The notes: generated by a model not told the origin, from the sequence alone. A stretch of DNA of 64,000 bases from Allodiplogaster sudhausi (GCA_945643635.1 CALZFC010000095.1:1263501-1327500); one strand, 5' to 3'; shown: positions 21,711-34,331, counted from the stretch's first letter. Program-made: numbers and translations.

Positions 21711-23640
21711 CTAAAACAGCTGCTTGGAATTCGTCATCAATTGCTTCAGAACGTAGAGGCCGGACTCTTCAGTGTCGTGGGCGACCTGGAAAACGTTTAT
21801 ACCTACTTAGTCTGTTGTAAACGTTAGAATGGTTCGCACCATATGACCAGCTCGAAGAATGTAGATGAGCTGGAGATTCTTATAAGACTTTGTGAAGCCG
21901 GCCCGACGGAAGTTCGCAGTTGCAAATGACTTCTAAAGACGCTTGTATGAATACAAACATCTCAAACATTCATTATGTATATCATTTGAATATATACAAT
22001 ATTACCAGTTATTCATGTTTAAGACTATAAACGCAGATTTGACCTTAGGAGCGGCGAGAAAGTTCTTGAGATCAGGCCACTGCAGACGGTTGATCCACTT
22101 TTCAGTGCCTGGAAAGAGGTTACTTCGTTGATGCGACTAGTTCAGCAGAACTCGCCAAGCATGTCAAAGATGAGGTCGAGCTGTCCATTGAAGACAGTCA
22201 CTTGCAGGCCTTGCTTCAGGAGTTCGTCCACTACAATAAAAATATCAACTCGGCCATCTAGATATGACAAACCGGTAGCGTAGTTTGGCTTCATGAAGTC
22301 GCCGGATTGGTGCTGGAAGACTTGAAGAGATTGGCCTACAAGAGGCATTTATACATATCTACCACTTCTAGACAAAGTTTGTAAATATGAACAGATAAAA
22401 TAAAGATTCAAAATCGACCATTTTGTTGCGAGGAAGTTATTTATCAGGAATAGCTGACCTACGAAGTGAACATTGGCGGGGATGATTCCGAGTTTCTTCC
22501 TGACGACGGTGTTCATGTAATGATCGAGTTTCTCCGAGTGGAGAGGACGGACATGATTGTCGAAGAGCCGCTCTCAACAAGAGGTCTTTCAGTGAAGACA
22601 AGAAGATCTTGCATGGAGAAATGAAAGAATGCACCGATGGAAGTTCGCGTTTAAATCTCGTTCAAGGTGGACGACCAGTCATCCTGGTCCCTGTACTTTA
22701 GTATATTGTACCAGCTGACGCCGCTGGTCTCCTGAGCGTAATAGCAATTTGCCAAAAATTTATAGATTTAAGTAAAATAAATACACATATATATATATTT
22801 AAAAAAGATATATCATGAAATGTCGTGACAAACATTTCCGACGAGTTCCTGCATCCGAACCACGCAGTCAGTGACCGCTGCCCACTTGCCGTTGTCTACC
22901 AGATTCTGACAAGTCGCGGCTTGCTTATTCACTCGCAGAAGCTGCTGCTCGTCCAGGTACGACTAGGGCAAGCAAGTTGTTTACGGATGTCGATACATAT
23001 GTATTTATGTAAGTGGGATCATTAAACACAGTTTTATACTCTATGAAACTATTTTTTACGTCTATGACAAAGGTAAATCCTTCTTCTACTTGTAAATCAC
23101 CACCAAAGGCCTAAGGCAAAGGCCTGCAAGCTCAGAATGGAGATTAACTGACAGAAAGCAATTGGCTTGCCCGCCGCAGACATTGTTGAGAACTCGCGCA
23201 AACTCGGCCGCCATCTTTCCGCCGTAACTCTCGCAGACGACGTAGTCTCGGTCTCAATACACTCGGTCTCGATACTCGGGATGAGCGGAGAAAAACGATG
23301 TCGCCCATCCAAGGAGATCCTAAGTCATTCATCATTCATCACTTTGGAATGCTGAATATTACAGAAAACCTTTCCAATGTCCTCGACCGTCTTCGTGTAT
23401 GCATCCGAGTTGTCGACGTAGCAGAAGCCAGTGCCGACCGGATTGTCAACGAAGACGAGGTCTCCGACTTGCAGCTGAAAATGATCAATGATCATAGATC
23501 ACTTGGTTAAGAATAATGAATTGAAACGTTTACACGTGACCAGCGACGCTCACAAACCCAGGTAGACGCCCGATCATTGCCATACAGATCCTTCGGTCCG
23601 ATTTCTTCAAAGTTTCCATAGCCGGCTCCGGACGCACCTG
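21711..23640 (-). pseudogene. Serine carboxypeptidase (S10, SCPEP1-like), copy 2, truncated
   Basis: Same exon order as copy 1: GYGDFEE- at about 23.6 kb, VFVDNPVGTGFSYVDNSD, DAYTKTVEDIGKV (intact here), ESYGGKMAAEF, QVTVFNGQLDLIFDML, AGHMV and the end KQLF. Different lesions kill it: a 15-base partial duplication puts a TGA after EYRDRVY (near 23250), and the GVALGDSWISS exon is deleted near 23100. The 5' end is cut by the transposon at 23641, beyond which the DWAYVNIRPG exon is absent. Copies 1 and 2 share none of these lesions, so the ancestor was probably functional when it duplicated. Confidence 0.85.
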
Positions 23641-24709
23641 CCGCGGCATTAATCTTGCCTTTTGTCTTGAACATGTCATGGACAAGCGGTCATGACCATT
23701 TCAGAATGAAACGGACATATGTCCTGGACGCATTCACTTCTGCCTATGTTGATACGTGTCCTGGACAAAAAAAAGGAATAAAATCGTAATGGTCATGGAC
23801 ACTTTTGTGGGCTTGTCCCTTACGTGGTCATGACCATAGCGAGAGAGTGCATAAACGCGGAGAACGCAGAGTGACACGCTCGCGGTTAATACCGATGTCC
23901 CGGACAAATTATGTCATGCGACACAGTTTATGACATATGGCACCTCTTCTTTAATTTTTTTAAAAGTCAATTTGAAGGGAAAATTTTAAAAGAGGCAATA
24001 ATTCTCGGATGAAAGCAAGAACGTTCTTCTATGTTCTTTAACAGGCTGCACATATTTTGTGTTGTTTTGTTTTCTAAACTGATTTCGGCATGCTTCTTGA
24101 CGCCTTCGGGACCATTGTGCTGAAAAGCCTAGTTGAAGAGATGAGAGAAGCGTGCCTAGCGAAGATCCGCGTTGTGGCGGAATTACTGACTGGCTCCTAT
24201 GCTCGGCGCCATCGTATTCAAGCAGTGAATGTTGTAACATCTAAGTGTTTGAGCATGAGAAGATACAGGGAAACTGGCATGTAGGAAGGCCCTAGGGTGT
24301 AAGAGTTGTGGGATGGAAATGAATCTGATGGGTATTCGACAGTTTGAAGCATATGACAATTTCCAGCCTGTTTCTCCAGCCGGAGTGAGTGACCCTCTTC
24401 CAATTGATTGGTGCGTAAGTAAATAACTTGTCTAGTGCACTTCGACGTGAAAAGTTGAATTTTTTCAAAAGTGGACTTGGGGTGCACCGTTTTAGCTTCT
24501 CTTTTTTTTAAATTTTGATTGTTTTTGTGAAATAAATACAGAATAACGGTAAAAACAGCTGAAAATGTAAAAAAAAAGTATTTTAACGCACATTTGTGCA
24601 GGTGTCCATGACATGTTCATGACGTGTCCATGACATGGTAATGACCACGAACGGTCATGACCGCTTGTCCATGACATGTCCAGTACAAAAGGCAAGATTA
24701 ATGCCGCGG
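23641..24709. mobile_element. Non-autonomous DNA transposon with long inverted termini
   Basis: The left end CCGCGGCATTAATCTTGCCT is matched in reverse at 24709. The inverted termini stay aligned for roughly 57 bases with few mismatches, down to a shared GGTCATGACC-type core. Sub-terminal copies of CATGACATGT and GTCATGACC repeat inside both ends. A CTG flanks each side and could be a 3-bp target duplication. I find no transposase frame. The element sits exactly where homology to carboxypeptidase copy 1 stops. Confidence 0.85.
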
Positions 24710-24989
24710 CTGGATAAGAATGAACAAATAAAAAGTGTAAAACTATCCCACGGGATCAGGAATTATCAATACAATTTGCAAAGTAAAAAGATCACAATGC
24801 GGTTTCTGGGAACAATCTTGATAAACTGGAACGTTTCATGGCAAAACGGTTTATTATAGTTTAACAAAATAAGAATAACCTTATGAGACCAATATAAGAA
24901 TTTTGCAGGCGAAAAAGGATATCCCTTAAAAAAAGGACAAAAGGTCCAAAATGTTTTGCAACTGAAATCTTGAAAGTGTCTATATTACT

Positions 24990-26200
24990 TTATCTGGTTG
25001 CACTAAAAATCATGTTATACAACATCTTCGAACAGGAGTTAAGTTCACTTTTATTCGATTTTGGATCAATGGATAGCAGAAAAAACACAGTGAGCAAGAA
25101 GCCGAGCGTCGTCGCAGTGGAAGTATAGCAAGAATGCTTGATTTCCAAGACTGGAAAGAGAAGTTTTAAATGTGGCATCTAAACAGTTAATTAAAGGCTA
25201 AATTTGCAAAAAGAAAATTTAAAAATTGCAAAATTTGCTAAGCACAATTTGCATGCAAAATTTACAAAATAAAATGTGCACATAAAATGAGCAAAATAGA
25301 AATGTCACAACTGAAAATTCTAAGTCCAATTTGAGAACAACTACGAAAAATTTATGTTAGGGTTACGAAAGTTTTAATGAATTTTATTACATATTTCAAA
25401 TATCCTTAAAAAGGAAAAAAAATTGGCTCTAAAAAGGAAACCAAAACTGTTTAACAACTGAAATGTTGAAATTTTCGACATTAAAGGAGGTATCCGGGGA
25501 ATAATTAACCTATGTTTTGTTCTATGTGGATAAGTTCATATTGGCGTAAAACATATATCCTGAAAATTTGAGCGATTTTCCTTCATTACTTTCTGAGCAA
25601 TAGAAACCTGAAAACTGTAGAGAATTGGTTACGGTAGGTCATAGCCGCCCTCCTATTTCACACGCTCTCTCGACCGAGCGACAGGCAACTTTATGAGCGC
25701 GCGCATTCAAACTGGCTCTCTAACGCTACTGTATAATCATTAGCCGTATAGTTCCTTTAATCTATCTGTTCCCACTAAAAATCATGTTATACAAGAAATA
25801 CGGACAGGAGACAAGTTCAGCTTTATTCCTGGATCACTGGACAGTTAAAAAAGCAGTGGGAAGGAAGCCGACCGAGGGCGCAATGGAAGAATCGGAAGAA
25901 TGACGAGAATACGTGATTAACAAAATTGCAAAGGAGTAATTTTAAATGAGGCATCTGAACAGTTTGCATAATAAACGAAATTTGCAAAGCAAAACAAAAA
26001 CTTGCTGCCAAAATTTGCAAAAGAAAATAATGCATCCAAAAATTTGCAAAATTACGTGGTTTCGGGGAAGATTTTTGATAAACTACTCGAAGTTTTGACT
26101 TTATGGTTTAGTTCACAAACTCACGAAACATTGAACTTTCTTTGTTGGAACTTTATTATGCGAAAAAATCGGGGCATTGAAAGTGCATTCTGGGCAATAT
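24990..26200 (+). repeat. Left arm of inverted duplication: AT-rich TTTGCAAA blocks
   Basis: Two successive units (about 25010-25330 and 25780-26060) share CATGTTATACAA, CAGGAG-AAGTTCA, a stretch with AAGAAGCCGA or AAGGAAGCCGA, and then dense GCAAAATTTGCAAA motifs. The same units occur in reverse at 32.4-33.7 kb. No coding content is apparent. Confidence 0.65.
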
Positions 26201-26206
26201 AAAAGG
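26196..26206 (+). promoter_or_regulatory. TATA box of duplicated promoter
   Basis: AATATAAAAGG lies about 35-40 bases before a conserved exon start (CTCGAGGGATC). The inverted partner near 32280 reads AGTATAAAGAG on the minus strand at the same distance, so the motif is conserved between copies. Confidence 0.45.
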
Positions 26207-26538
26207 GGCGGTTCAGTCCATTTACTCGTCAACTTCCTTCTCTTCTCCTCGAGGGATCTCCGGAGAAATCTACTGCTGCAAAGGTTACTTTACCCTCTCC
26301 TCCCTCCCATTTTTCCTCTCATCTCCTCCCTCTCACTTTCCCTCTCATATCCGCCCTCTCACCTTTTAGTCTTCTTTCCCAATCATTCTCCTTCACTTCC
26401 ATTTTTCTCTTCAATTTCCTTCTTTCTCTGTTTTCCATTGTCTCCTTTCACGGAAACTATATTTCTTCCCGAACCTTAAAATATTTAAATTGTGCTTGAT
26501 CACCAACGAAATGCCTTTTTGCAGAGCAATCTGCCTCA

Positions 26539-26694
26539 ATGCGTGTCTTCACTCTTCTGCTCCCCTCTCTTACTCTCCTTCTGCTGTCCTGGCTCTCCAA
26601 AGCTGAGGAACTTTTCGCCAGAGAAGCTCGACCTCATCAAGGCCTTTGCCGTGCAGTGAAACACTGCCATCACGTGCGTTCAAGTCAAGGCTGA
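26539..26694 (+). CDS. Small secreted peptide made from a copied phosphatase 5' end
   Basis: ATG at 26539 after a TTTTTGCAG-AGCAATCTG acceptor opens a 51-residue frame. Residues 1-22 form a good signal peptide (MRVFTLLLPSLTLLLLSWLS). The rest (EELFAREARPHQ, VKHCHHV) has no known motif. The promoter, first exon, intron start (AAG|GTTAC) and signal-peptide exon match, in reverse, the 5' end of the receptor phosphatase locus at 32.3-31.7 kb, and similarity ends after the signal sequence. This may be an expressed new secreted peptide or only a relic. Confidence 0.4.
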   Translation: MRVFTLLLPSLTLLLLSWLSKAEELFAREARPHQGLCRAVKHCHHVRSSQG

Positions 26695-26790
26695 GAAGGC
26701 AAAGGCAGAGCCGCCAAAATAGGCTGGCAAGGAGACAGTCTGGGCCCCTAACATAACAAACGCTGTGACGCCTCTCCATCTATCCCCTTG

Positions 26791-26868
26791 ACACCTCCCC
26801 TGAACACCTCCCCTGAACACCTTCCCTGAACACCTCCCCTGAACACCTCCCCTGAACACCTTCCCACT
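26791..26868. repeat. 15-bp minisatellite
   Basis: About five units of CTGAACACCTCCCCT, some with CTTCCCT, just downstream of the small secreted frame. Confidence 0.85.
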
Positions 26869-26869
26869 G

Positions 26870-28006
26870 ACCCTCTGAATAAAAAGCCAAACGGCAAATT
26901 AAAAGAATGTTGTTATCGCATGAGCATCAAGTGAAGTCTGGAAATTGGTGGAAAACAATCAATCAATCTTTGAGCTGGAAGGTTCGAGGCAAAGAAATTG
27001 TAAAGTAGGAGCAAGGCAAAACAAGTGATAAAATTAAATTCAGTGGTCGCTCACTTTTCCTCCTTCAAAATCTGTCTTTGTTGTCTCCATTTCTTCTGAA
27101 GCATTTCTCATCATTGGGGAAACAAATTTCATATTCACCCTGTAGGTAAGACTTGCAGGTTTTACCCACCAATTTTGTAATTGAAAATCAACATTATCGC
27201 AGTTCAATCTTTCTGCACTTTTTATTATATGTTTATACGCCTAAAATAATGATATATTCGAAATTTCATTCAATTTTACCTATTTTTAAATTCATAGCCA
27301 TTTCAGTAGGGAGAGGCACAACCGTACCATATAGAAACACACCAAGCATTCATACCCCATATACGGTGATTGTGCAAAGTTTTTCCGGACATTGACAAAA
27401 AAGGAGACTAGACAAAAGCATGGGGAGTCCCGCTTTTGAAGGAGAAGAAGTATGCGAACAATGAATGCTATTTATCATCTTTTGGTATACCGTTTCTTTC
27501 ACAGAATCCTATAGTTATCTATAAATATCCAATAAAAATATAAATATAAACATTTCCATTTTCTCCTTGTTGTTCGCCTCTACATCCATTTATTTATATT
27601 TTTGGTATTTTCTCTTTTTTAACGAACTTTTTTTTTTTTTTTAACTTTTTTTTTTTTTTTTTTTTTTTTTCTTTTTATTATAATTTCTAAAACGTCAAAT
27701 TTCTTTGGCTTATTTCTGAAAGTTTCATTCCAATTTCGTTCTCTTCATCGTGTATTTCCCTCTACCATTTCAATTATTGATTGTGATTGGTTTCCCATGA
27801 ACAATTTCAAACTTCAATCGATGTTTAATGCGAAAACAACATCACTTATGCCATGCGGCAATTTTATTTAGAACGCAGATGTTAAGGGGACAGGGGGGAA
27901 GGTGCCCCTGATTGAAAGCGGTGGAGTCAGGGATGGAGTATGGGGAATCGGGGAAGTAGTGGCAGGAATAGGGGAAGGAGGGGTGAGCAGAAGGACCGTC
28001 GTGGAT
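26870..28006. other. Intergenic, with a long poly-T tract
   Basis: No gene. A T-rich homopolymer runs from about 27628 to 27670, interrupted by AAC. 27900-28006 is the 3' flank of the phosphatase gene. Confidence 0.6.
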
Positions 28007-31000
28007 CTAGACTGCGCTCCCTGGCTTCGATGCCTTGGCCTTTTCCTTCGCGGCGTCTTCTTTCTTTTCCTGAAGCTGCGCTTCCCTGAAATCACTCAAA
28101 TTGTTAGCCTCAACCTAACCACTAACCTTAACCATAGCCTCAACCCTAAACAATATCCCTAGCCCAAGAATGAACGTATGTGATGGCCTCGTTGCACTGA
28201 TCGGCAAAGCGCTTGATGCCGTCCACCTTCTCACGTGGAAGGCCAGCCAGCTTGATGAGCGTGTTAGCAGCGATGTAGAGGGCGAAGGCGAGCTGCTGCA
28301 AAGTGAGACGAGGTTAAGGAAGGGCAGGGTATGTAGATTAGCGTGAATGTGAGTTGAGGTTAGGTTAAGGCGAAATGATAAGGCCATGGTAGACCAAGAT
28401 CAAAATAAGACGAGATCCCCTCACACTCGGATGCTGAATGGCGTTGTAGCGATGGAGGCGGATGGATTTGGCAATCTCCTTGACCTCCTCCGTCGTCAGC
28501 TTCTACGTGCCCTTGTTGTCGAAGGCACGTTTCAGCATGAGCCTTTAACTTGTGGACGGGTGGGCGGAGCCTAACCAGGCTGACGAGGAAGGCGCCCGTG
28601 CGTCCGACTCCTCCGCGACAGTGCACGAGAGTGCACTTGTTGTCATAAGTCGCGTGTTTGAAGACTTGCATGGTGAATTCCTGAACGGTGAGCGGGATTA
28701 TGATTATGAAATCAGGCGTAATCAGGTGTGGACGGGTGGGCGGAGCCAAAACTAACGATGATGTCACCGCGTTCGGTGGGGAGTTTATGGTCCTGCCAGT
28801 CGAAGTACTGGAAGTGCTCGATGGGATGCACTCCAGACTTGCCGGTCTCGTCCTCCTTCACCTCCACTTCCAGACGGCGGCGCATGGACGACGTCTGAAA
28901 AAAAAATGACGATTGCATTAAGAGTCAGGGTCCAAAGTAGTCTATCAATCCAATAGGAAAGTGCGGGGGTGGTCTTAAACCTTCGTCTCGACATCGACGA
29001 CGCGAATGGCGATGCTCGCATTGCCGATCTTCCCCTTGCAGAAGCTGATGTTGGCATGGGTGGATGGCAGGTACTCTGCATTCTGCAAGAATAGGCAAGA
29101 ACAGCGAATGCAATACTAAGTTTGACTTATTTCCCAGATAAGCCTCTCCGATCAATTTTGGCCAAAAAGGAAAGATTCCTTTTTCCTTTTGGCTAAGTGA
29201 AGGAATAAGTCAGTTATAAGATGTCGAAAATTACGACTGGTTGACTAACGATCTTGCCGCCGTCGTTCATCTTCTCATTACGACGCGTGAGCTGCACGAT
29301 GCAAGCGACGCCGGCACGCACTGCGCTCCGGAAGAAATGCAGCAGCTGGCTCCGGTTCGGGCACTAAAAATGGATTGTTAGTCATTTGTCGACATCATTA
29401 TAATTAGGATCATGATTCTTTTACAGCTTTTTTAATCGATTGTTTTGATGGATAGATTGAACAGATTGATTCGCCGCGTCACTCACCATGGCCGCGATCA
29501 GCGACTTCTCTTCTTCTTACCGTCCGGGAACTTGGGATCGAACATTGTGGCCTTGACGAGTGGAATGAGGACGCTGCAAAGCAAGATTTGTGTTAAAGTT
29601 TTCCATTAATTTTATTAATCACTTAATCATGTGGATTACGTCCTTGTCGTGGGTGTCGGTGGGAATTCGCTCGTTGGCGGGAACATTGCCTCCCTGAAAT
29701 TATTTTATTTTATTATTTCTTTAAATTTTTTTTATTTTATATTTTATTCGTTATTCTGTTATTCGGGAGAAACTCATTCATCTGAAGAGGGCTTGTCCGG
29801 ACAGCGAAAGCGCAAAGTATTACCGTCGGGTCCTTGCTCCAATTGTGCCAGAACTGCATGACCTCTACGACGTCAACGTTGGTGAAAGCTTCGATGGCTT
29901 CTGAATCATATCATTCATCACATCCTTCAAATGAGAGGTTACTGTGTCATATTTAAGTTATAGCATAAATACAATGCAGTATAAAGTAGATGTCTGCGAA
30001 CCACGTGCGGTCGTGCGGATATCGCGGTCCAGCTGCGTTTCCTCCTTCGTTACTTCGACGACTTCGACTTCGGGCTTTCGGCACTTCCAAAAGTAGATCC
30101 CTCCTACCACTGAAAGCCGAAAAATATTGATTGGTTATCAACCGATTTTTACTTATTATCAGACTAAGTCTAATGGAATGCAGATTTATCGATTCTTTCC
30201 TAAACATACAGAGAAAGTTGAGCAGGAGCGCGGAGAGGCCACCGCCGACGCCACTGCCGATGTAAATCCTCATGCTGTCGCCTCCTCCATTTTTCGCATC
30301 CTGAAATTTAGAATTTATTTTTATAGCAATTTTCGTACTTTCATAACTCTACTAACATCGATTCTCTTATCCACTTCTTCTTTGTGCTTCTTGTCTGCGT
30401 CTTCTTTTTCCATCTTAAGCAGCCCAGCACATTCTTCTTCCCACTTGATCTTGCGATTTTTCTCCTGTAAATTTGTGTTATATATCTGCATCCCATGAGC
30501 TAACGCAAACATACAAAATTTCATTCGAAGTACACGCGTTTTTTCTGAGGTTTTAAACACCTGTTTCAGATCATTGCAGGCTCGGCCGACTTCGCTTTTG
30601 CAGAAGCACTCGAAGAGCGGGAGAGAGATGTTGAACGGCTCGATCTGAAAAAGAACCAATTATATCAGAAAATAGAATAAACAACACCCCACTTTATCTG
30701 CTCTCTCATCTATGAATTTGATATTCCAATGAAGTACTCAGAAACCTTGCGACAGCGATCCTCGAGACCCTCTTCTGGCAGCTTGTCCACACAGCCAATC
30801 CCGCTCTCGTTAGTCGGAACAATGAGTAAGAGCTTGGAGCTGCAGAAGTAGTTAACAGGGCAGGTCTTCTTATCAGCGCCGTCGAGGCAGTAGTGCTAAG
30901 ACCAGGTTGAATGAGAAAGTGCACTATTGGAAAAGTGCACAGTCGCTTCAGGAAACAATAGCCCTTCAGATGACAGGAATTAGTGCTAACGTTCGGATCG

Positions 31001-31790
31001 GGCGTGGTTGTGGGGGGACTAGTCGTGGAGTATTTCACTTTGTACATTGCAACCGCCTCAGCCGTCAGATTTTTCTGGAGATCATTCGAGCACTCGCTCA
31101 TTCTACGGCTGTCGCAGTAGCAGTCGTACCTGAACAAATAAGCCACTCATCTTTGCTTTGTTTTATTCTTTTCCAGCTATTAAAGGACGCATCACTCACT
31201 GTGGCTTATCTACAGTGGAGAAATCTGGCTCCTCACAGCCGTAGCCCGTTGCTTTCCGACATCCCACAAAATGGTAATCGTGAACTGCCTTCGGGTTAAA
31301 GATTTGCTTCGGTTGCAGCTTAATAAGGACGGCGCAGAATGGACGACTATCGGGGCACGGGCCAATCTCAATATCCTCACGACACTCGCCAGGAGCTCCC
31401 TGTAAAAGTAGTGTAATTTCAACAAAATATGCCGCTGAATCCATGTTTTGTTATTAATGGTGAGTATTGATAGGACATTCAGTTTCGCGCACGAGGGCTT
31501 TCAAATAAGTCAACTCTTGTTTCGCTCCAGTACCGGACCAGTGTACTGATGGTGAGGGCTCCGAGACCGGAAAATTGCCCTCTGCCAGAAGAGCATGTAA
31601 AAATCCTTAAAAGTGTTCTAGAAATAGAAGCAGACCAGGCTAGTAGTCGGAGAGATGATCGGGGTAGTCGTGGGCATGGTCCCATTCACTGTCCCGTTCG
31701 CTGTCCCATTATTGCCATCTGCTTCTTTCGCCTTGGCGAGCTCGGACGGCAGGAGGAGAGGAAGAGAGAGAAGCACAAGAGTGAAGAGAC
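28007..31790 (-). pseudogene. Receptor-type protein tyrosine phosphatase, with frame lesions
   Basis: About 18 minus-strand exons. Extracellular part: a signal-like exon with NGT glycosylation sites (about 31.79-31.62 kb, but no ATG), then Cys-rich exons (RPFCAVLIKLQ, YDCYCDSRRMSEC, CPVNYFCSSKLLL, FECFCKSEVGRAC). A membrane segment spans 30270-30080 (GSGVGGGLSALLLNFL, VVGGIYFWKCRK). The cytosolic PTP domain follows: SLIAAMCPNRSQLLHFFRSA, FQYFDWQDHKLP (WPD loop with Gln for Pro), and the P-loop VHCRGGVGRTGAF at about 28600 with Cys and Arg intact. The tail ends SKPGSAV at 28007. Lesions: a frame break after FPDGKKK (about 29505), a phase mismatch after the P-loop exon, and an in-frame TAG at 28505-28503 in the exon ending RLHRYNAIQ. 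It would have reversed tyrosine phosphorylation downstream of an extracellular sensor. Confidence 0.75.
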
Positions 31791-33720
31791 AAATTGAGGC
31801 AGATTGCTCTGCAAGAAAGGGGAACTTCGTTGATTGTCAAGCATACTGGAAATATTTTAAGGTTCGGAAAGGAATATAGTTTCCGCGAAAGGGGGTAATG
31901 GAAGGCAGAGAAAGAAGGAGATGAGAGGGAAAGTGAGGGGAGGAGCGGGATGAGAAGGGAGGGGGAAAGTGAGAGGGAGAAATGAGAGGGAAAGTGAGAG
32001 GAAAGAGGAGAGGGGTAGGGAGAGTGAGAGAGAACTAGAAGACGGATGAGAGGGAGGAGGCGAAGGGAGAAGGACGAGAAAGAAGACAAAGGAACGGAGA
32101 AGGGGAAGGGAACGAGGGAAAATGGAAACTGAGAGGGAGCACCCGAGAGGGAAGGTGAGAGGGAAGGTGAGAGGGAGGAGAGAGGAGAGGGGAAAGTAAC
32201 CTCAGCAGCAGAAGTCTTCAGCAGACGATCCCTCGAAGAGAACAAACGGAAGATGATGGGAAATGGACGAATCAGCCTCTTTATACTGTCCAGAATGCAC
32301 TTTCAGAGCACTTTTTCGCATAATGAAGTTTGGAACACAAAAACTTCAATTTTAAGTGAATGTTTGAACTAAAAATTATCTTGTTTATCAACAATCTTCC
32401 GCGAATCCACGTATTGACATTTAATATTTTGCAAATTTTTGATTGCAAATTTTATTTTGCAAATTTTGGGCAAAAATTTTGCTTTGCAAATTTTGCTTTT
32501 ATTAATATCTTCAGATGCCACATTCAAATTTCCCCTTTGGAAACTTTCGAAATCACACATTCTCGTCATTCTTCCACTGCGAACGCGGTCGGCTTCCATC
32601 CCACTTTTTTTTTTCAACATCCGTTGATCAAAGAATGGAATAAAATTGAACTTACAGCCACGTCCAGGATTTTGCTTCCAAGGATGCTTCGGATCCGACG
32701 CATCCAAATCCTTGTTAATAACTATTGTTCTAGGAAAGACTAAAATATTTTAAATGGTACATTTGTTTACTTATAGAGAACGGATATACTGTTTAAAAAA
32801 TCGATAATTTCTGATGTGCTTGCCTTTCTTCATGCTTCCCTTCAGCAATAAGCAATTGCGAAAGCTTGCGCATAAGCAATCCCGCAGAAATTTTTGCCGG
32901 AAACCACAAGGTGACATCTTTATTTCGCAGATTTATTTAGCAAATTTCCGGCTGAAAATTTTGCCTTTTTATTTTGCTTTGCAAATTTTGCTTTTTTTTC
33001 ATTTTACTTTGCAAATTCTGCTTTTTCATTTTGCTTTGCAAATTTTTCTTTTTATTAAACTCTTCAGATGCCACATTTAAAATTTCAGCCTTGCCGCCGC
33101 TGCAAACTCGGTCTGCTTCCTTTTTTTATGTCCGTTGATCTAAGAATGAAATAAAATAAACTTAATTCCAGCTCATCTTTCTTGTATCACATGATTTTTA
33201 GCGGAACAAGACTATCTAATATAGAAAATTGTAATAAGGGAGATCATTGTTTCTTAATGTAAAATTTATAAATTGGTGCCGGATGGTTATTCTAGTTTTG
33301 TTTCACCTTAAATAAACAGTTTTGAACACTTTGAATTGTTCCTGGAATCTACGTTGAAACTGATGAATTTTCTTGCACAGTAGTTTAATGTTTCGTGAGT
33401 TTTGCAAATTGGGAATATAACTTTCAGTTTATCAGCACTTTCCCAGAAACCACATAGTGAACTTTTTTTATTATGTCATTTTTTTTACCTTTTTATTTTG
33501 TAAATTTTAAAATTTATGGCATATTTTTGCACTGCAAATTTTTTTTATTATCGAAACTCTTCGACTGTAAGATTGAAAAAATTCCTTCGCAGGAAAGGAA
33601 ATCACATACTTTGTTTTCTTCCACTGCGAAATCGGTCGGCTTCCTGCCCATTTTTATTACTGTACATTGAATCAAGAACGCTATAAAACTGAACTTCGTA
33701 GTTATTGTATCATATGATTT
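31700..33720 (-). repeat. Right arm of inverted duplication
   Basis: Read on the minus strand it repeats the left arm in order: AT-rich TTTGCAAA blocks (33.7-32.4 kb, with three copies of a GATC-AAGAATG-ATAAAA motif near 33665, 33135 and 32625), a TATA box, an exon with CTTCGAGGGATCGTCTGCTG, a CT-rich intron (32.2-31.85 kb) and the signal-peptide exon. In the signal exon the ATG of the left copy is ATT here. Confidence 0.65.
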
Positions 33721-33929
33721 TTAACAGGGAGAGGGGCATTGAAATGCATGTAATGCAATGAATGTTGACGACCGCCAGCCGTAAGAAAGGTGAATAATGA
33801 TGCCTGTCCCATTTCTCGGCTTTTAAATGAAGGGAGTGTTTTGTAAATATTGAATAGGCCGACGAAATTATGTTGAGAAGAAAAAGACAATGGTGAGAAT
33901 GGGATATAAATTCGTTCATTACCTATTTC

Positions 33930-34285
33930 TCCCAGCGTTTCTCTGCTTTCACGCTCTCTCTGCCTCTCTCAGTCTCTCACGCTCTCTCTCACACTCTCTC
34001 TGCCTCTCTCAGCCTCTCACTCTCTCTCTCTCTGCCTCTCTCAGTCTCTTACGCTGACATTGTGCGCTTCTTACTCAGCGACTTTGCGGTGAGCGAGTTG
34101 CCTGTTCATGTCCAATTTGTAGTTGCCAATTTTAGGGTCCTTGCAAGATTTTTATCTCTAGAATTTTATGGATCTCACTTTGCAAACAACCTATTATACA
34201 ATTTCAGAAGCGTGACGCACTTTGCATCGCTTCCGGCTTCGACGATACGGAGGCGGATCCGCTTTTTCGAAGTTTCCTCTCTCTC

Positions 34286-34330
<45 letters not shown>
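33930..34330. repeat. CT-rich microsatellites around acetyltransferase exons
   Basis: Imperfect CTCTCT with interspersed TGCCTCTCTCAG units at 33945-34045, and a nearly pure CT tract at 34278-34327 inside an intron. Confidence 0.85.

Positions 34331-34331
<1 letters not shown>

Noticed and set aside
30706..31146. 146-residue minus-strand frame as one exon
   Set aside because: A better reading splits it by an intron (GT/AG) into two Cys-rich phosphatase ectodomain exons.
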